DNA from: Prevotella sp. | Lineage (GTDB): Bacteria; Bacteroidota; Bacteroidia; Bacteroidales; Bacteroidaceae | DNA: 54,703 nucleotides | Assembly: GCA_017475265.1 (NCBI GenBank) | Contig: JAFVFY010000070.1 | Location: forward strand, 1-54,703 | Reading direction: 5' to 3' | Shown here: positions 10,101 to 17,989 of the stretch, in pieces | Numbering within the stretch: the stretch's first letter is position 1 | Layout of the letters: every line of letters begins with the position of its first letter | The notes under the pieces: model-generated | What the model saw: only the letters and a program-made list of their open reading frames with translations | What the model was told of the DNA's origin: nothing | The model's database searches: none | Position numbers and translations under genes: made by a program

Positions 10101-12789
10101 TCGTCTGGACGACCTTGAACTCAGGCTGGCTTTCGGCATTAATGGCAATGCGCTTGAACTTCTTCTCGAACAGCTGGGTCTCCTCGTTATACGTCATCTG
10201 GTTGGCCTCATCAATATCCCAGTCGTTCCCAGTATCGGTCAGATTCTTGGTACCGGCAACGGTATATGTGCTGTTAACAATATCCTCCCAGTAAGCTTTC
10301 TCAAGCAGAATCCATACAGCAGCATCTGCTGTACCGTCGGCAATCTGCTCAAGAGCAGTAGCATTTGCAGCAAGGAAGCCCTCAGGAGTACTGATGGTAT
10401 AGTATCCGCTCATACCTTCAACAGCGTTAGCAACAGTCCACTGCTTGCCAGTGAAGTAGTCGGCACCTTCAATAGTATAGGCATTATTTGCCTTGTCGAA
10501 CGTGAAGGTAATAAGTGTACCCTTGGCGTCAAGAGCGCCATCAGCATTAATCAGAGTTCCATCGTTTGCATTCATAACATAGTAGGTGCCATCGGGGATG
10601 ATTCCTTCAACTTCAACCTTCTCGCCAGTGACACCAATTTCCTGAGTCTTGGCATTGAAGGTGATGGTGATGTTGAAGACACCCTCGCCACCAACCACTT
10701 CGGGAGTGATGACCCAGTTGTGGTCGTTGCCCTCTTCGCTTGCGGGAATCCATGTCTGTTTCGTGCCGTCAATATCGGTAATCACGACCTTGAACTGAGG
10801 CTGGTTCTCTGCGGTGACGGTGATGTTCTCAGCCGTCCACTCATACATGTAATCCTCTGCACTCTTGGTCATGTTGTTGGCCTCAACAATATCCCAGTCA
10901 TTCTCAGTACCAGTGAGATCCTTGGTACCAGCGATGGTGTAGGTGCTATTAGCTGCAAGGTGGGTTTGGACGGCCACAATGAGGTTGCGTATTGCCAGAC
11001 CCACGGTCACGATGGTGGCATCCTCAGCGGCCAAGGCCTGCTTGGCAGCGGCAATGGCGGCCTCCAACTGATCCATGGCATTGGTCTTGCCAGCATCCTT
11101 ATATCCTGCTGCGGCAAATTCAATCCGCTCGACGAAATTTGGAGCCTCAGCGAGGAAGTCGGTCTTGAACTGCTCCACGGCAGCTAACAAGCCAGCAAAG
11201 CTTCCACCCTCAACGGCGGCCTTCATGGCAGCGACATCGGCGGTGATGGCCTCATTATTCAGAATTGCTGCATAGCCTTCAAGCTTTACGATATCTGCCT
11301 GGAGGTAAGAGCTTCCTTTCACCATCAGCGACGCGATATCAGTCTTAACAGCGTCGATGTCATTACTGTTTATGTCAGCCTCAAGCTTTTCGAAGTCTTC
11401 CTTCAGAGCCTCAGCGGCAGCGCCTGAGAAGGTGCTCATGTATTGCTTAAGCGTAGTCAAAACACCCATTACATAAGTCTTCACGCCATCCTGGAAGGCA
11501 GCAGCGGCAGCAGTCACACTCTCGATGGTAGCATCCTCGGCGGCCACGGCAGCCTCAGCGGCGGCAATGACATCTGCCAGTCCATCCAGACCAAAGGCTT
11601 TCACCTTGTCGATAACAGACTGGAAAGCGGCCTTGGCAGAGACCAGTGCATACTCAGCGGGGGTGTAAGTCTGATAGGCAGCCCAATCTGTGATGACAAA
11701 CACGGTCTGGTCTTCAATCTCGGTGAAGTTGATGTCGCCAGTCTTGTTCCAACATACACCTTCATTAAAGTTGTTCTCGGTTGTCTCTCCGTTCATGCGG
11801 GCGAGAATCAAGCCTGTCATGTTAGCGGGGATAGCAACAGCATAGTTGTCGCCTGACTTGGCGAAGTCAATCCACTGGTTTCCTCCTTCGTTCCATACGT
11901 AGGCAGCATAGCGTGCGCCGTCCACATCCCATGGACCGGGCACCAGTGTGATGGTCTTAGTCTCAACTGGGACACTCTTGGTGACGTTGACGGTGATAGT
12001 TATTGCACCGATAGTAGTTGTGAGACTAATTACAGAAGTACCTTCTTCGCTGATGGTAAATGTGGTGTCCCAGCCGTTGAGTGTTCCGATCGTGACATTT
12101 GTTCCGCTTGTGACTACAGCATTCTGGATTTGTATCGCAGCATTGGGCTCACTACCCATAGCACCACGGTAACAATCGGCAAACGTTGCGGTGTAAGGCA
12201 GAGTGGCGCCTTCAGCGAGGGTCAGATCCATGTTGGCTCCCATGCCATTCACATTTGCCCCGATGGTGTACGTCTCACTAGCTTCAGCGGGGGTCATCTC
12301 AAAGCCGAAGAATCCGAGCTTTGAGCCGGCGCAATAGACCTTGTAGGCCTTGTTGGCAGTGGCCTCAAACTCGTAAGTACCGAAGTACTTATCAGCCACA
12401 GTGATACCGTTGTAAGCCTCAAGTGCCGTACCGTCCTCCTCAATGAAGAAAGCCTTGTCGGCATTAAGCACAACAGCCACTGAAATAGTGGCATCCACCT
12501 TCGGAGTGATGGTGTAGAACGTACCACCTGTTTTGTTGCCGTTGGTGCCATTGCCCTCGGTGAAGGCAGTATAGCCACTTACGCTACCATTAGCTTTGGC
12601 GGCCTTGAAGTCGGCGCCTCCGCTCTCACCATAGGTGATAGTAGCTACAACAGCGTCTCCGTTTTTCACTTCGACAGTCTGTCCCGAGGTGAAGGTATCT
12701 TCTTCCGCCAGGGCATACTTGACTGTCTCCGCGTTCGCTCCTACTACGCATAGCATTAGTAGAGCGAGCAAAGATAAAATCTTTTTCAT
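7180..12789 (-). CDS. Giant secreted multidomain protein with starch-binding-like modules and sorting-type tail
   Basis: 1869 residues. A signal peptide (MKKILSLLALLMLCVVGANA) starts it. Two related beta-sandwich modules of SusE/SusF-like appearance lie near residues 613-727 and 837-953; each has AGTK.LT...DWDI and a W...VVGGEG..(D/N)ITITF block. A CBM26-like starch-binding module (AYAYAWTGDG..KFLGDWPGKEM) is near 1141-1232. Alanine-rich helical spacers lie near 380-600 and 1240-1300. The last 32 residues (IYNLNGQKV..KKGLYIINGRKQVVK) match the C-terminal tails of Bacteroidales surface proteins exported by type IX-like sorting. I infer a cell-surface glycan-binding protein; no catalytic domain is visible. 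It has its own promoter and stands alone. Confidence 0.85.
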   Translation of the reverse strand: MKKILSLLALLMLCVVGANAETVKYALAEEDTFTSGQTVEVKNGDAVVATITYGESGGADFKAAKANGSVSGYTAFTEGNGTNGNKTGGTFYTITPKVDATISVAVVLNADKAFFIEEDGTALEAYNGITVADKYFGTYEFEATANKAYKVYCAGSKLGFFGFEMTPAEASETYTIGANVNGMGANMDLTLAEGATLPYTATFADCYRGAMGSEPNAAIQIQNAVVTSGTNVTIGTLNGWDTTFTISEEGTSVISLTTTIGAITITVNVTKSVPVETKTITLVPGPWDVDGARYAAYVWNEGGNQWIDFAKSGDNYAVAIPANMTGLILARMNGETTENNFNEGVCWNKTGDINFTEIEDQTVFVITDWAAYQTYTPAEYALVSAKAAFQSVIDKVKAFGLDGLADVIAAAEAAVAAEDATIESVTAAAAAFQDGVKTYVMGVLTTLKQYMSTFSGAAAEALKEDFEKLEADINSNDIDAVKTDIASLMVKGSSYLQADIVKLEGYAAILNNEAITADVAAMKAAVEGGSFAGLLAAVEQFKTDFLAEAPNFVERIEFAAAGYKDAGKTNAMDQLEAAIAAAKQALAAEDATIVTVGLAIRNLIVAVQTHLAANSTYTIAGTKDLTGTENDWDIVEANNMTKSAEDYMYEWTAENITVTAENQPQFKVVITDIDGTKQTWIPASEEGNDHNWVITPEVVGGEGVFNITITFNAKTQEIGVTGEKVEVEGIIPDGTYYVMNANDGTLINADGALDAKGTLITFTFDKANNAYTIEGADYFTGKQWTVANAVEGMSGYYTISTPEGFLAANATALEQIADGTADAAVWILLEKAYWEDIVNSTYTVAGTKNLTDTGNDWDIDEANQMTYNEETQLFEKKFKRIAINAESQPEFKVVQTNIEGESTWYPEGDGSTNWVITTDYVGGEGLYDITITFDPSDFKEIGVIPEKRIVFPENAIVYDFEAAADAGENPANKNGSAANGQAFYGWENSEKTDSKRQDYKGYEWAEGSVLPEVCHVWRRSDRINGNVADNGGLKCPSNKEMAIDGLNEGDKVIIVYDAENATDKEIIWAIGDGSSDETLTDPRATATIDGIEAVTGETTIASGAEIVVNSVTPAENGTGYIVFQVKKGMIIKQVAVIPSNLNTYTATFTTNAGWEKAYAYAWTGDGETAVKFLGDWPGKEMTPGNGGNDWMISFKAEAAPEKIIFNNGGNGAQTADLDFEDGKAYEFTINNEWADAIAAAQALAEEDGVAVGKLIAAIGEAQGIAEPSDEQKAALQTAVDQYKLDNADQEKDETAKVATNGWKKFDGSDAGVCATQFAPAITTYDGRTAQMAECYETNGNRTGTIIYQDITGLTNGKYKVGFYGNAFSTSQRDGFECTMEDGATDVAYVFANEEKEYISARIATSTTENDFRQFDVEVTDGNIKLGMGKDTEKSTNWHTIQIYQLTWFTTAKEVFAQDQEELKAVIAEAKALLADETKTEGKEALEFFVYAAEQAVDSKMINISELEAVIGNLKDLIAGFKKANWYIDLTAGDYYIIDVESGLKMAAGHDWGTRGIVNEAGLDLTLTPYSESRTVTIDSRVYNGDTSHFLGENLYMDSSEWGWALEYQGFGFYILEPNGGKYINIDKDNNLVLSDTPREFIIVTKDGVRAQLLEELSVATKDAPVDATGLIVAQNFNRNDARNAEAWIVSEDCTNKNLSGGNNVNNCAESFHSTFTIMQTISDAPAGFYQLTAQGFYRQDEFEGDAPAAPQFFANEVNADVPAKTGSENGMSDASASFTNGLYTIEPINFEVKDDGMMYIGITASTNTQWVIWDNFQLKYFGVENPTTGISNVVVETVNDGAIYNLNGQKVQNPKKGLYIINGRKQVVK

Positions 12790-12866
12790 ACGCTTTTTTT
12801 AGTTAATAATAAAGGTTAATAAAATAAGTTTTGTTTATATTCTCCTATATGCAATCGTTCTAACGG

Positions 12867-12899
12867 GCAAAGATAGGGATTTTCTGTGAACTGGCCAAA
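12867..12899 (-). promoter_or_regulatory. Promoter of the giant secreted protein, -33 flanked by a dyad
   Basis: On the minus strand TTTG (12899-12896), 20 bases, then TATCTTTG (12875-12868). The -33 box is bracketed by GTGAA and TTCAC arms. The same arrangement recurs at 46877-46926, and a related one at 52364 and 54631. Confidence 0.75.
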
Positions 12900-12965
12900 T
12901 TATTTCACTTTTTTTTATTATTCAAGTTCCATAATGGTAAAAGAGTATTTACGAATTTTGCTATT

Positions 12966-13598
12966 TTATGACGACCTTCTTGCCACTGCGGATGTAGATG
13001 CCCTTCTTGAATTGAGAATTGAGAATTGAGAATTAACTTTGCGGCCCTGCAAGTCGTAGATGCCTGACGGCTGATCCTTGACGGACAGGACAGGCTGGAT
13101 GCCGGTAGGGTCAGTGGAGTCAGTGACGACCAGAAGACCCATGTAGTTATTGAAGAGGGTGGATAAACCATGCATCCTCAGCAGGTAGACACCAGGCTGC
13201 AGGGTTCCGGCGTAATAGAGGCACCTGAGGTCGAACTCTGTGTCCTTTGAGCCGTAGAGAACCTGTAAAGAGGACGAATTCACCGGGTTGAAGGAGCTGA
13301 CGGGTAATACCGCTCCATCCTTCATCTCGCCTAGGATGACCTGAGCCTCTACCGTCTCATGTACAACACCCGACGTCACCTTGGCGCGACAAGTGAAGTC
13401 GATGTCCTCGTCGGCAGCAAACGTGTATACAGGCACCTTGTCGATGTTCTCCAGCGTATAGGCGGGTATCTTCTCCACCTTTGCCTTCGCACCGGCATCG
13501 TCGATGGTGACGCACAACTCGTTGTCACCCGTGCACACCTTCCACTCGTCGCCGTCCTGCAAACGGTAGCAGAGGCGAACGGTCTGTACCTTTGGCAT
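12966..13598 (-). CDS. Truncated secreted-protein fragment whose C-terminal tail is out of frame
   Basis: 210 residues from the ATG at 13598 (a TTG at 13610 is also possible). There is no signal peptide, and the N-terminus begins within what looks like a beta-sandwich, so the 5' part of a larger secreted protein is probably missing. Near the end the tail motif GIYDLQGRKV is present. A 26-base AATTCTC array (13009-13034) then shifts the frame and the product ends in RRASTSAVARRSS. The expected continuation, KKGIYIRSGKKVVIK followed by TAG at 12963-12961, is intact in another frame. The gene ends just upstream of a 175-base intergenic region and begins 15 bases after the phosphatase gene, so it could be read through from it. 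Confidence 0.6.
   Translation of the reverse strand: MPKVQTVRLCYRLQDGDEWKVCTGDNELCVTIDDAGAKAKVEKIPAYTLENIDKVPVYTFAADEDIDFTCRAKVTSGVVHETVEAQVILGEMKDGAVLPVSSFNPVNSSSLQVLYGSKDTEFDLRCLYYAGTLQPGVYLLRMHGLSTLFNNYMGLLVVTDSTDPTGIQPVLSVKDQPSGIYDLQGRKVNSQFSILNSRRASTSAVARRSS
13009..13034. repeat. 7-base tandem array (AATTCTC, 3.7 units) at a tail frameshift
   Basis: 26 bases made of three full AATTCTC units plus five bases (minus-strand reading). 26 is not a multiple of three. Adding one unit (33) or losing two (12) would put the downstream KKGIYIRSGKKVVIK tail back in frame. Confidence 0.9.
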
Positions 13599-13613
13599 CG
13601 TCTCGGTCAAGCG

Positions 13614-14081
13614 CTAAATGGAGAAATACTGTATTCTATCCAGCAGGCACTGGCAGCCTTCGAGGACGTCGCGCCAGGTGGCCTCGAAATTACCAGTGTA
13701 CCAGGGGTCGGCCACGTCGCCGGGGCGGTCGGTGTAGTCGAGCAGTTTATGGATTTTCCCTTCGGGGTCTCCGCCGCAGATGCGGTTCATGTTGCGGATG
13801 TTCCATTCGTCCATGCCGATGAGCAGGTCGAAGCGGTCGTAGTCGCCGCGTGTCATCTGCCGTGCCGTCTTGCCCTTACACGAGATGCCATGCTCGGCCA
13901 GCTTGCGACGGGCGGGAGGATAGACTTCGTTGCCTATCTCCTCCGTCGATGTTGCTGCCGACTCGATAAAGAACTCGTCCTCGAGCCATGAACGCTTGAC
14001 GAGGTCCTTCATCACAAACTCTGCCATCGGACTGCGACAGATGTTGCCGTGACAGACGAAGAGTATTCGGGTCTTATTCAT
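13614..14081 (-). CDS. Low-molecular-weight protein-tyrosine phosphatase
   Basis: 155 residues, the usual size. The phosphate-binding loop with the catalytic cysteine, CHGNICRS, is at residues 10-17. The general-acid aspartate is in the C-terminal VADPWYTG. These cytoplasmic enzymes remove phosphate from tyrosine in proteins; in many bacteria they balance polysaccharide-export kinases, but no such kinase is nearby. The start overlaps the end of the TSCPD gene by 8 bases, so the two are translationally linked in a minus-strand operon that begins with the HD/fRMsr fusion. Confidence 0.95.
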   Translation of the reverse strand: MNKTRILFVCHGNICRSPMAEFVMKDLVKRSWLEDEFFIESAATSTEEIGNEVYPPARRKLAEHGISCKGKTARQMTRGDYDRFDLLIGMDEWNIRNMNRICGGDPEGKIHKLLDYTDRPGDVADPWYTGNFEATWRDVLEGCQCLLDRIQYFSI

Positions 14082-14346
14082 TCTGCGCGTTCTTCAGTTG
14101 TTCAAGGGCACGGCAGAGCTGGTCAGGACATGAAGTGCCCTTCGTTCCGCAGCGGATGCCATTGAGGCGTGGGATGACGTCGTCGATTTTCTGTCCCCGC
14201 ACCAGCTGGCTGATGCCTTGCAGGTTGCCGTTACATCCACCCAGGAAGAACACTTGCTGGATGACATCATTTTCATCGGCAGTCACGTCTATCAGCTTAG
14301 AACAGGTGCCGCGGGTCTCATACTGTACATGTTTCATTTTCATCAT
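14074..14346 (-). CDS. TSCPD domain protein (TIGR03905-like)
   Basis: 90 residues. The C-terminal signature GTKGTSCPDQL gives the family its name. Cysteines lie in GTCSK, GGCNGN, RCGTK and SCPD. The family resembles a domain of some ribonucleotide reductases, but stand-alone members have no firm function; metal or nucleotide binding is only a guess from the cysteines. It lies between the HD/fRMsr fusion (8-base gap) and the tyrosine phosphatase (8-base overlap), so co-expression is likely. Several ATGs are clustered at the start (14346, 14343, 14337); the first is used here. Confidence 0.85.
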   Translation of the reverse strand: MMKMKHVQYETRGTCSKLIDVTADENDVIQQVFFLGGCNGNLQGISQLVRGQKIDDVIPRLNGIRCGTKGTSCPDQLCRALEQLKNAQNE

Positions 14347-14354
14347 TGTTTATC

Positions 14355-15242
14355 TTAGGTTGTTAACACTCGAAGGTCGGAGATGATGGCACAGATGGTT
14401 TCCAGGTAACGACGGTCGATATCGTCGAAAGTGGCCAGCTCCTTGCTGTCGATGTCGAGAACAGCGATTACCTCGCCCTCCTTTGAGAACAGGGGCACGA
14501 CAATCTCCGAGCGCGACAGGCTGCTACAGGCAATGTGGCCGGGGAACTGCTCCACGTCGGGCACCACGATGGTCTCGCGCCTCTCCCATGCCGTGCCGCA
14601 GACACCACGTCCGAAGGGGATGTGCATACAGGCCACTGGTCCCTGGAATGGTCCCAAGACCAGCTCGTCGTTGACCACCCGGTAGAATCCCGTCCAGAAG
14701 AACCCCATCGTCTCGTGGATGGCTGCACACACATTGGCCATCACCGCCACGACGTCGGTCTCGCCCTCGACGAGGGTCTTGATTTGCTCCGTGAGCAGGC
14801 GGTATTTCTCTTCTTTATTAATATTGTTGAGCATCTGCAGGGCCTTCTCGTGTTTCCGCACCTGCTTCATGTGTCCGCCGATGCGGCCACGGTGAAGGTT
14901 GTGGTTCAGGTCGTTCCTCTTCACGGCGAGGGCTATGGGGTTGCCGGAGTCTATGATGCGCTGCACGTAGTCGTAGTAGTCCGTACTCTTATCGTGGGTG
15001 AGCAGCCGGAGGGCGTCGACGACTTCCTTGTCCACACCTTTCTCCAGCAGGTTGTCGAAGGTGAAGGCCGTGTCCTCCACCACGTCGTGCAGGAATCCTG
15101 CAATGATTTCTTCACGGTTCCTGCCTGCCAGTCCCACGGCCAGCGGGTGGAGTATGACGGGCTTTGCGTCCAGGTCTTTCTGGCCTTCGTGCGCAGCAAT
15201 GGCGATGCGCAGCACTTCTTCAACGGTAATCATTTTGGGCAT
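14355..15242 (-). CDS. Fusion of HD phosphohydrolase and free methionine-(R)-sulfoxide reductase
   Basis: 295 residues with two domains. Residues about 1-125 are an HD domain of the RelA/SpoT/MESH1 kind (HP near 32, LHDVVEDT at 51-58, the late KRNDLNHN at 108-115). Residues about 140-295 are a GAF domain of the fRMsr type. It contains the three cysteines of the catalytic and resolving set at 205, 215 and 239; the 10- and 24-residue spacing is the one known from the E. coli and yeast enzymes. The blocks GPFQGP, PFGRGVCGTA and FPGHIACSS are also present. The reductase half should repair free Met-(R)-sulfoxide. The HD half may hydrolyse a nucleotide, possibly an alarmone. It is first in an operon with TSCPD and phosphatase genes. 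Confidence 0.85.
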   Translation of the reverse strand: MPKMITVEEVLRIAIAAHEGQKDLDAKPVILHPLAVGLAGRNREEIIAGFLHDVVEDTAFTFDNLLEKGVDKEVVDALRLLTHDKSTDYYDYVQRIIDSGNPIALAVKRNDLNHNLHRGRIGGHMKQVRKHEKALQMLNNINKEEKYRLLTEQIKTLVEGETDVVAVMANVCAAIHETMGFFWTGFYRVVNDELVLGPFQGPVACMHIPFGRGVCGTAWERRETIVVPDVEQFPGHIACSSLSRSEIVVPLFSKEGEVIAVLDIDSKELATFDDIDRRYLETICAIISDLRVLTT

Positions 15243-15297
15243 GTTCTTTTAATCCTGTTTTTACGGACATACATGAAGTAAGTCCCTGCTATGGGTT

Positions 15298-15306
15298 GCA
15301 AAGGTA
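15298..15306 (-). promoter_or_regulatory. -7 box upstream of the HD/fRMsr fusion
   Basis: TACCTTTGC on the minus strand, 56 bases before the start codon. The best -33 candidate, TTG at 15332-15330, is spaced a little wide (23 bases). Confidence 0.5.
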
Positions 15307-15370
15307 CGAAGAAAAATGGAAACAGCACGCAAGATTGTGGAAAAAAGTTCTGTTTCCTCAGAAATGGGGA

Positions 15371-15401
15371 TTGCAGGACTGCGGAAAAGGCCGTACCTTT
15401 G
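15371..15401 (+). promoter_or_regulatory. Promoter of the TonB-dependent receptor
   Basis: TTG at 15371-15373, a 20-base spacer and TACCTTTG at 15394-15401. This sits ten bases before the ATG at 15411 and excludes the longer reading from 15291. Confidence 0.7.
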
Positions 15402-15410
15402 CACCCACTT

Positions 15411-17861
15411 ATGAAGAGAAAGTTATTCCTAGGCCTGACGATGGTCGCCACTGTGGCGGCACAGGCCATTGAAGTGGGCGACACCGCCCGAATGGTAGAC
15501 CTCGACGAGGTCATTGTAGTAGCTCAGCCCAAGGAGCAGGTGCGCTTGAGGCTGCAGCCGGTGAGCAGCAGCGTGTTCGACAGCGAGCAGATGAACCGCT
15601 TGGGCGTGCGCGACCTCAACCAGTTGTCACAGTATGTCCCCTCGTTCGACATGCCGGCCTACGGCTCGCGCATCACCTCGACAATGTACATGCGCGGCAT
15701 AGGGGCGCGTATCAACAACACGTCGGTGGGCGTGTACTACGACAACATACCGCTCATGTCGAAGTCGGCCTTCAACAACCATTTCTACATGCTCGACCGT
15801 GTGGACGTGCTGCGCGGTCCGCAGGGAACGCTCTACGGCATGAACACCGAGGGCGGACTGGTGCGTATGTACTCGAAGAACCCCATGAACTATCAGGGAA
15901 CGGACATCCGCTTAGGACTGGGCTCGGGACTGTATACGAACGCCGAGGTGGCACACCACCACCGTCCCAGCGAGCGCCTGGCGTTCACCGTCGCCGGCTT
16001 CTGGCAGGGGCTGCGCGGATTCTTCAACAACCAGAACTTCGACGAGAAGAACGACAAGTCGAAAGAGGCTGGCGGCAAGGTGCGCCTCGTCTATGACCCC
16101 ACGAAACGGCTGCGGATGGACTGGACGGCCGACTACCAGTGGGTGATGCAGAACGGGTTCGGCTATGGCGAGTACGACGTGGAGGAGGACTGCACACACG
16201 ACCCCGCCACGACCATCATGAACGGTTACCGCCGCACGATGCTCAACACGGGACTGACATTCTCCTACGACATGCCGCAGCTGCTCTTCACCTCGACCAC
16301 CAGCTACCAGTACCTGAAAGACCGCATGATGATGGACCAAGACTACGTCACACCCGACTACCTGCAGCTGGAACAGCGACAGAAGATGAACGCCGTGACG
16401 CAGGAGTTCGTGCTGCGCAGCAAACCTCAAATCTCAAATCTCAAATCTCAAATCTCAAACATCGACTGGCAGCACGCCACGGGACTCTTCGGCTCCTACC
16501 AGTGGCTGCGTACCGACGGTCCGGTGGCCTTCGGCGATGCCATCACCGGTCCCATTGGCCGGGCTATTACCTCGGCCATGACCAATGCTATGAAGCAGAG
16601 CATGATGAACAGCATGATGCAGCAGATGATGGAGCAGGGAATGCCCGAGGCTGCGGCAAAGGCGGCTGCGGAGAAGTCTGCACAGGCTGCCGTGGAGAAG
16701 GCGGGTATCACCATGAGTGCAGAGATGGCCGTGCCGGAATATTTCCACACACCGGAAGCCAATTTCTCCATATTCCACGAGTCGAACATCCTGTTCAACG
16801 AACGGCTGAAGCTGACCGCCGGACTGCGCCTGAACATTGACAACACAAAGATTGACTACCACTCTCTGGCCTACATGAACATGACCGGCGGAACGGCACA
16901 GCGACAAGCCACCTACCACCTCACGTCGCTGGTGGAGAACTCGCTGTCGAAGACCTACACGCAGCTGCTGCCGAAGGTGGGACTGACGTACATGCTGAAC
17001 GATAATCTGGGCAATGTCTACGCCCTGGTGTCGAAGGGCTACCGCACGGGTGGATACAACATCCAGATGTTCTCCGACATCCTTCAGACCGACCTCAACG
17101 CCAACCAGCAGAACGCCATGCGCGGCGACTATGACGTGCCCCACACCGATGCCGACTACGACAATATCAACGAGACCATCAGCTATAAGCCCGAGGAGTC
17201 GTGGAGCTACGAGCTGGGCACCCACCTGAACCTCTTCGACGGACGTGTGAAGGCCGACGCCGCCGTGTTCTTCACGCAGATACGCAACCAACAACTTTCC
17301 GTCATGGTGGGCAACTATGGCTATGGCCGCGCTATGGTGAACGCTGGTAAGAGCTACAGCTGCGGTGCGGAGCTGGCCCTGCGTGGAACGGCTGTAGGCG
17401 ACCACCTGACATGGGCCATGACCTATAGCTTCACCAACGCCCGCTTCCGTGAATACGACGACCAGTTAGAGGCGAAAGGGCACACTACGACGGACTATCG
17501 GGTGATAAGCTACAAGGACAATTACGTGCCCTTCATCCCCCTGCACCAGCTGTCGCTTGCTGCTGACTACCGAATCGATACAGGCTGCCGCATCCTGCGT
17601 AGCGTCACCCTCGGAGCAAACATGCAGGGCAAGGGCAAGACCTACTGGGAGGCCGACAACGAACTGTCACAGAACTTCTACGCTACGCTTGGTGCACACG
17701 CTGCCTTTGGCCTGGGAGCCGTGACCGTCGATGTATGGGGACGTAACCTCACCGACACCCGCTACAACACATTCCTAGTCTACAGCAAGACCACCGACCA
17801 GAACTTCGCACAGCGAGGCCTGCCTATACAGGTGGGGTGTGATGTGAGGATACACCTATAA
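15411..17861 (+). CDS. TonB-dependent outer-membrane receptor
   Basis: 816 residues. A signal peptide (MKRKLFLGLTMVATVAAQA) is followed by a TonB-box-like stretch (VDLDEVIVVAQ). A plug domain comes next (QLSQYVPSFDM, MRGIGARINNTSVGVYYDNIP, VDVLRGPQGTLYGMNTEGG), then a 22-strand-type barrel. It lacks the carboxypeptidase-like N-domain of SusC proteins, so it is closer to siderophore/cobalamin-type receptors; the ligand is unknown. Two oddities stand out. A CTCAAAT heptamer array (16423-16460) is translated in frame as KPQISNLKSQISN. A following methionine- and alanine-rich stretch (encoded about 16590-16730; MMNSMMQQMMEQGM) is predicted to sit in a loop. No SusD partner follows. Confidence 0.92.
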   Translation: MKRKLFLGLTMVATVAAQAIEVGDTARMVDLDEVIVVAQPKEQVRLRLQPVSSSVFDSEQMNRLGVRDLNQLSQYVPSFDMPAYGSRITSTMYMRGIGARINNTSVGVYYDNIPLMSKSAFNNHFYMLDRVDVLRGPQGTLYGMNTEGGLVRMYSKNPMNYQGTDIRLGLGSGLYTNAEVAHHHRPSERLAFTVAGFWQGLRGFFNNQNFDEKNDKSKEAGGKVRLVYDPTKRLRMDWTADYQWVMQNGFGYGEYDVEEDCTHDPATTIMNGYRRTMLNTGLTFSYDMPQLLFTSTTSYQYLKDRMMMDQDYVTPDYLQLEQRQKMNAVTQEFVLRSKPQISNLKSQISNIDWQHATGLFGSYQWLRTDGPVAFGDAITGPIGRAITSAMTNAMKQSMMNSMMQQMMEQGMPEAAAKAAAEKSAQAAVEKAGITMSAEMAVPEYFHTPEANFSIFHESNILFNERLKLTAGLRLNIDNTKIDYHSLAYMNMTGGTAQRQATYHLTSLVENSLSKTYTQLLPKVGLTYMLNDNLGNVYALVSKGYRTGGYNIQMFSDILQTDLNANQQNAMRGDYDVPHTDADYDNINETISYKPEESWSYELGTHLNLFDGRVKADAAVFFTQIRNQQLSVMVGNYGYGRAMVNAGKSYSCGAELALRGTAVGDHLTWAMTYSFTNARFREYDDQLEAKGHTTTDYRVISYKDNYVPFIPLHQLSLAADYRIDTGCRILRSVTLGANMQGKGKTYWEADNELSQNFYATLGAHAAFGLGAVTVDVWGRNLTDTRYNTFLVYSKTTDQNFAQRGLPIQVGCDVRIHL
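16423..16460. repeat. CTCAAAT 7-base array inside the TonB receptor gene
   Basis: Five successive 7-base units, nearly perfect, translated without breaking the frame. Gain or loss of one unit would frameshift the receptor. Confidence 0.9.
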
Positions 17862-17866
17862 TTTAT

Positions 17867-17989
17867 AAACAACGAATTACACGAATTTCACGAATTGCAC
17901 GAATTTGCTTTTTATTTCACGAATTGCACAAGATTTGTGAAATCCAGAATAATTCGTGAAATTCGTGCAATTCGTGAAATTCGTTGTTT
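17867..17989. repeat. 9-base-unit repeat element with AACAACGAATT ends (family N)
   Basis: The 12-base inverted ends AAACAACGAATT (17867-17878) and its complement (17978-17989) enclose units of 'CACGAATTn' every 9 bases, in both orientations. The element lies exactly between the stop of the TonB receptor and the stop of the S9 peptidase, whose stop codon it touches. It can form a very long hairpin and may end transcription from both sides. Confidence 0.85.

Noticed and set aside
16455-17405. Minus-strand open frame of 316 codons
   Set aside because: Antisense to the TonB barrel, no signals of its own.
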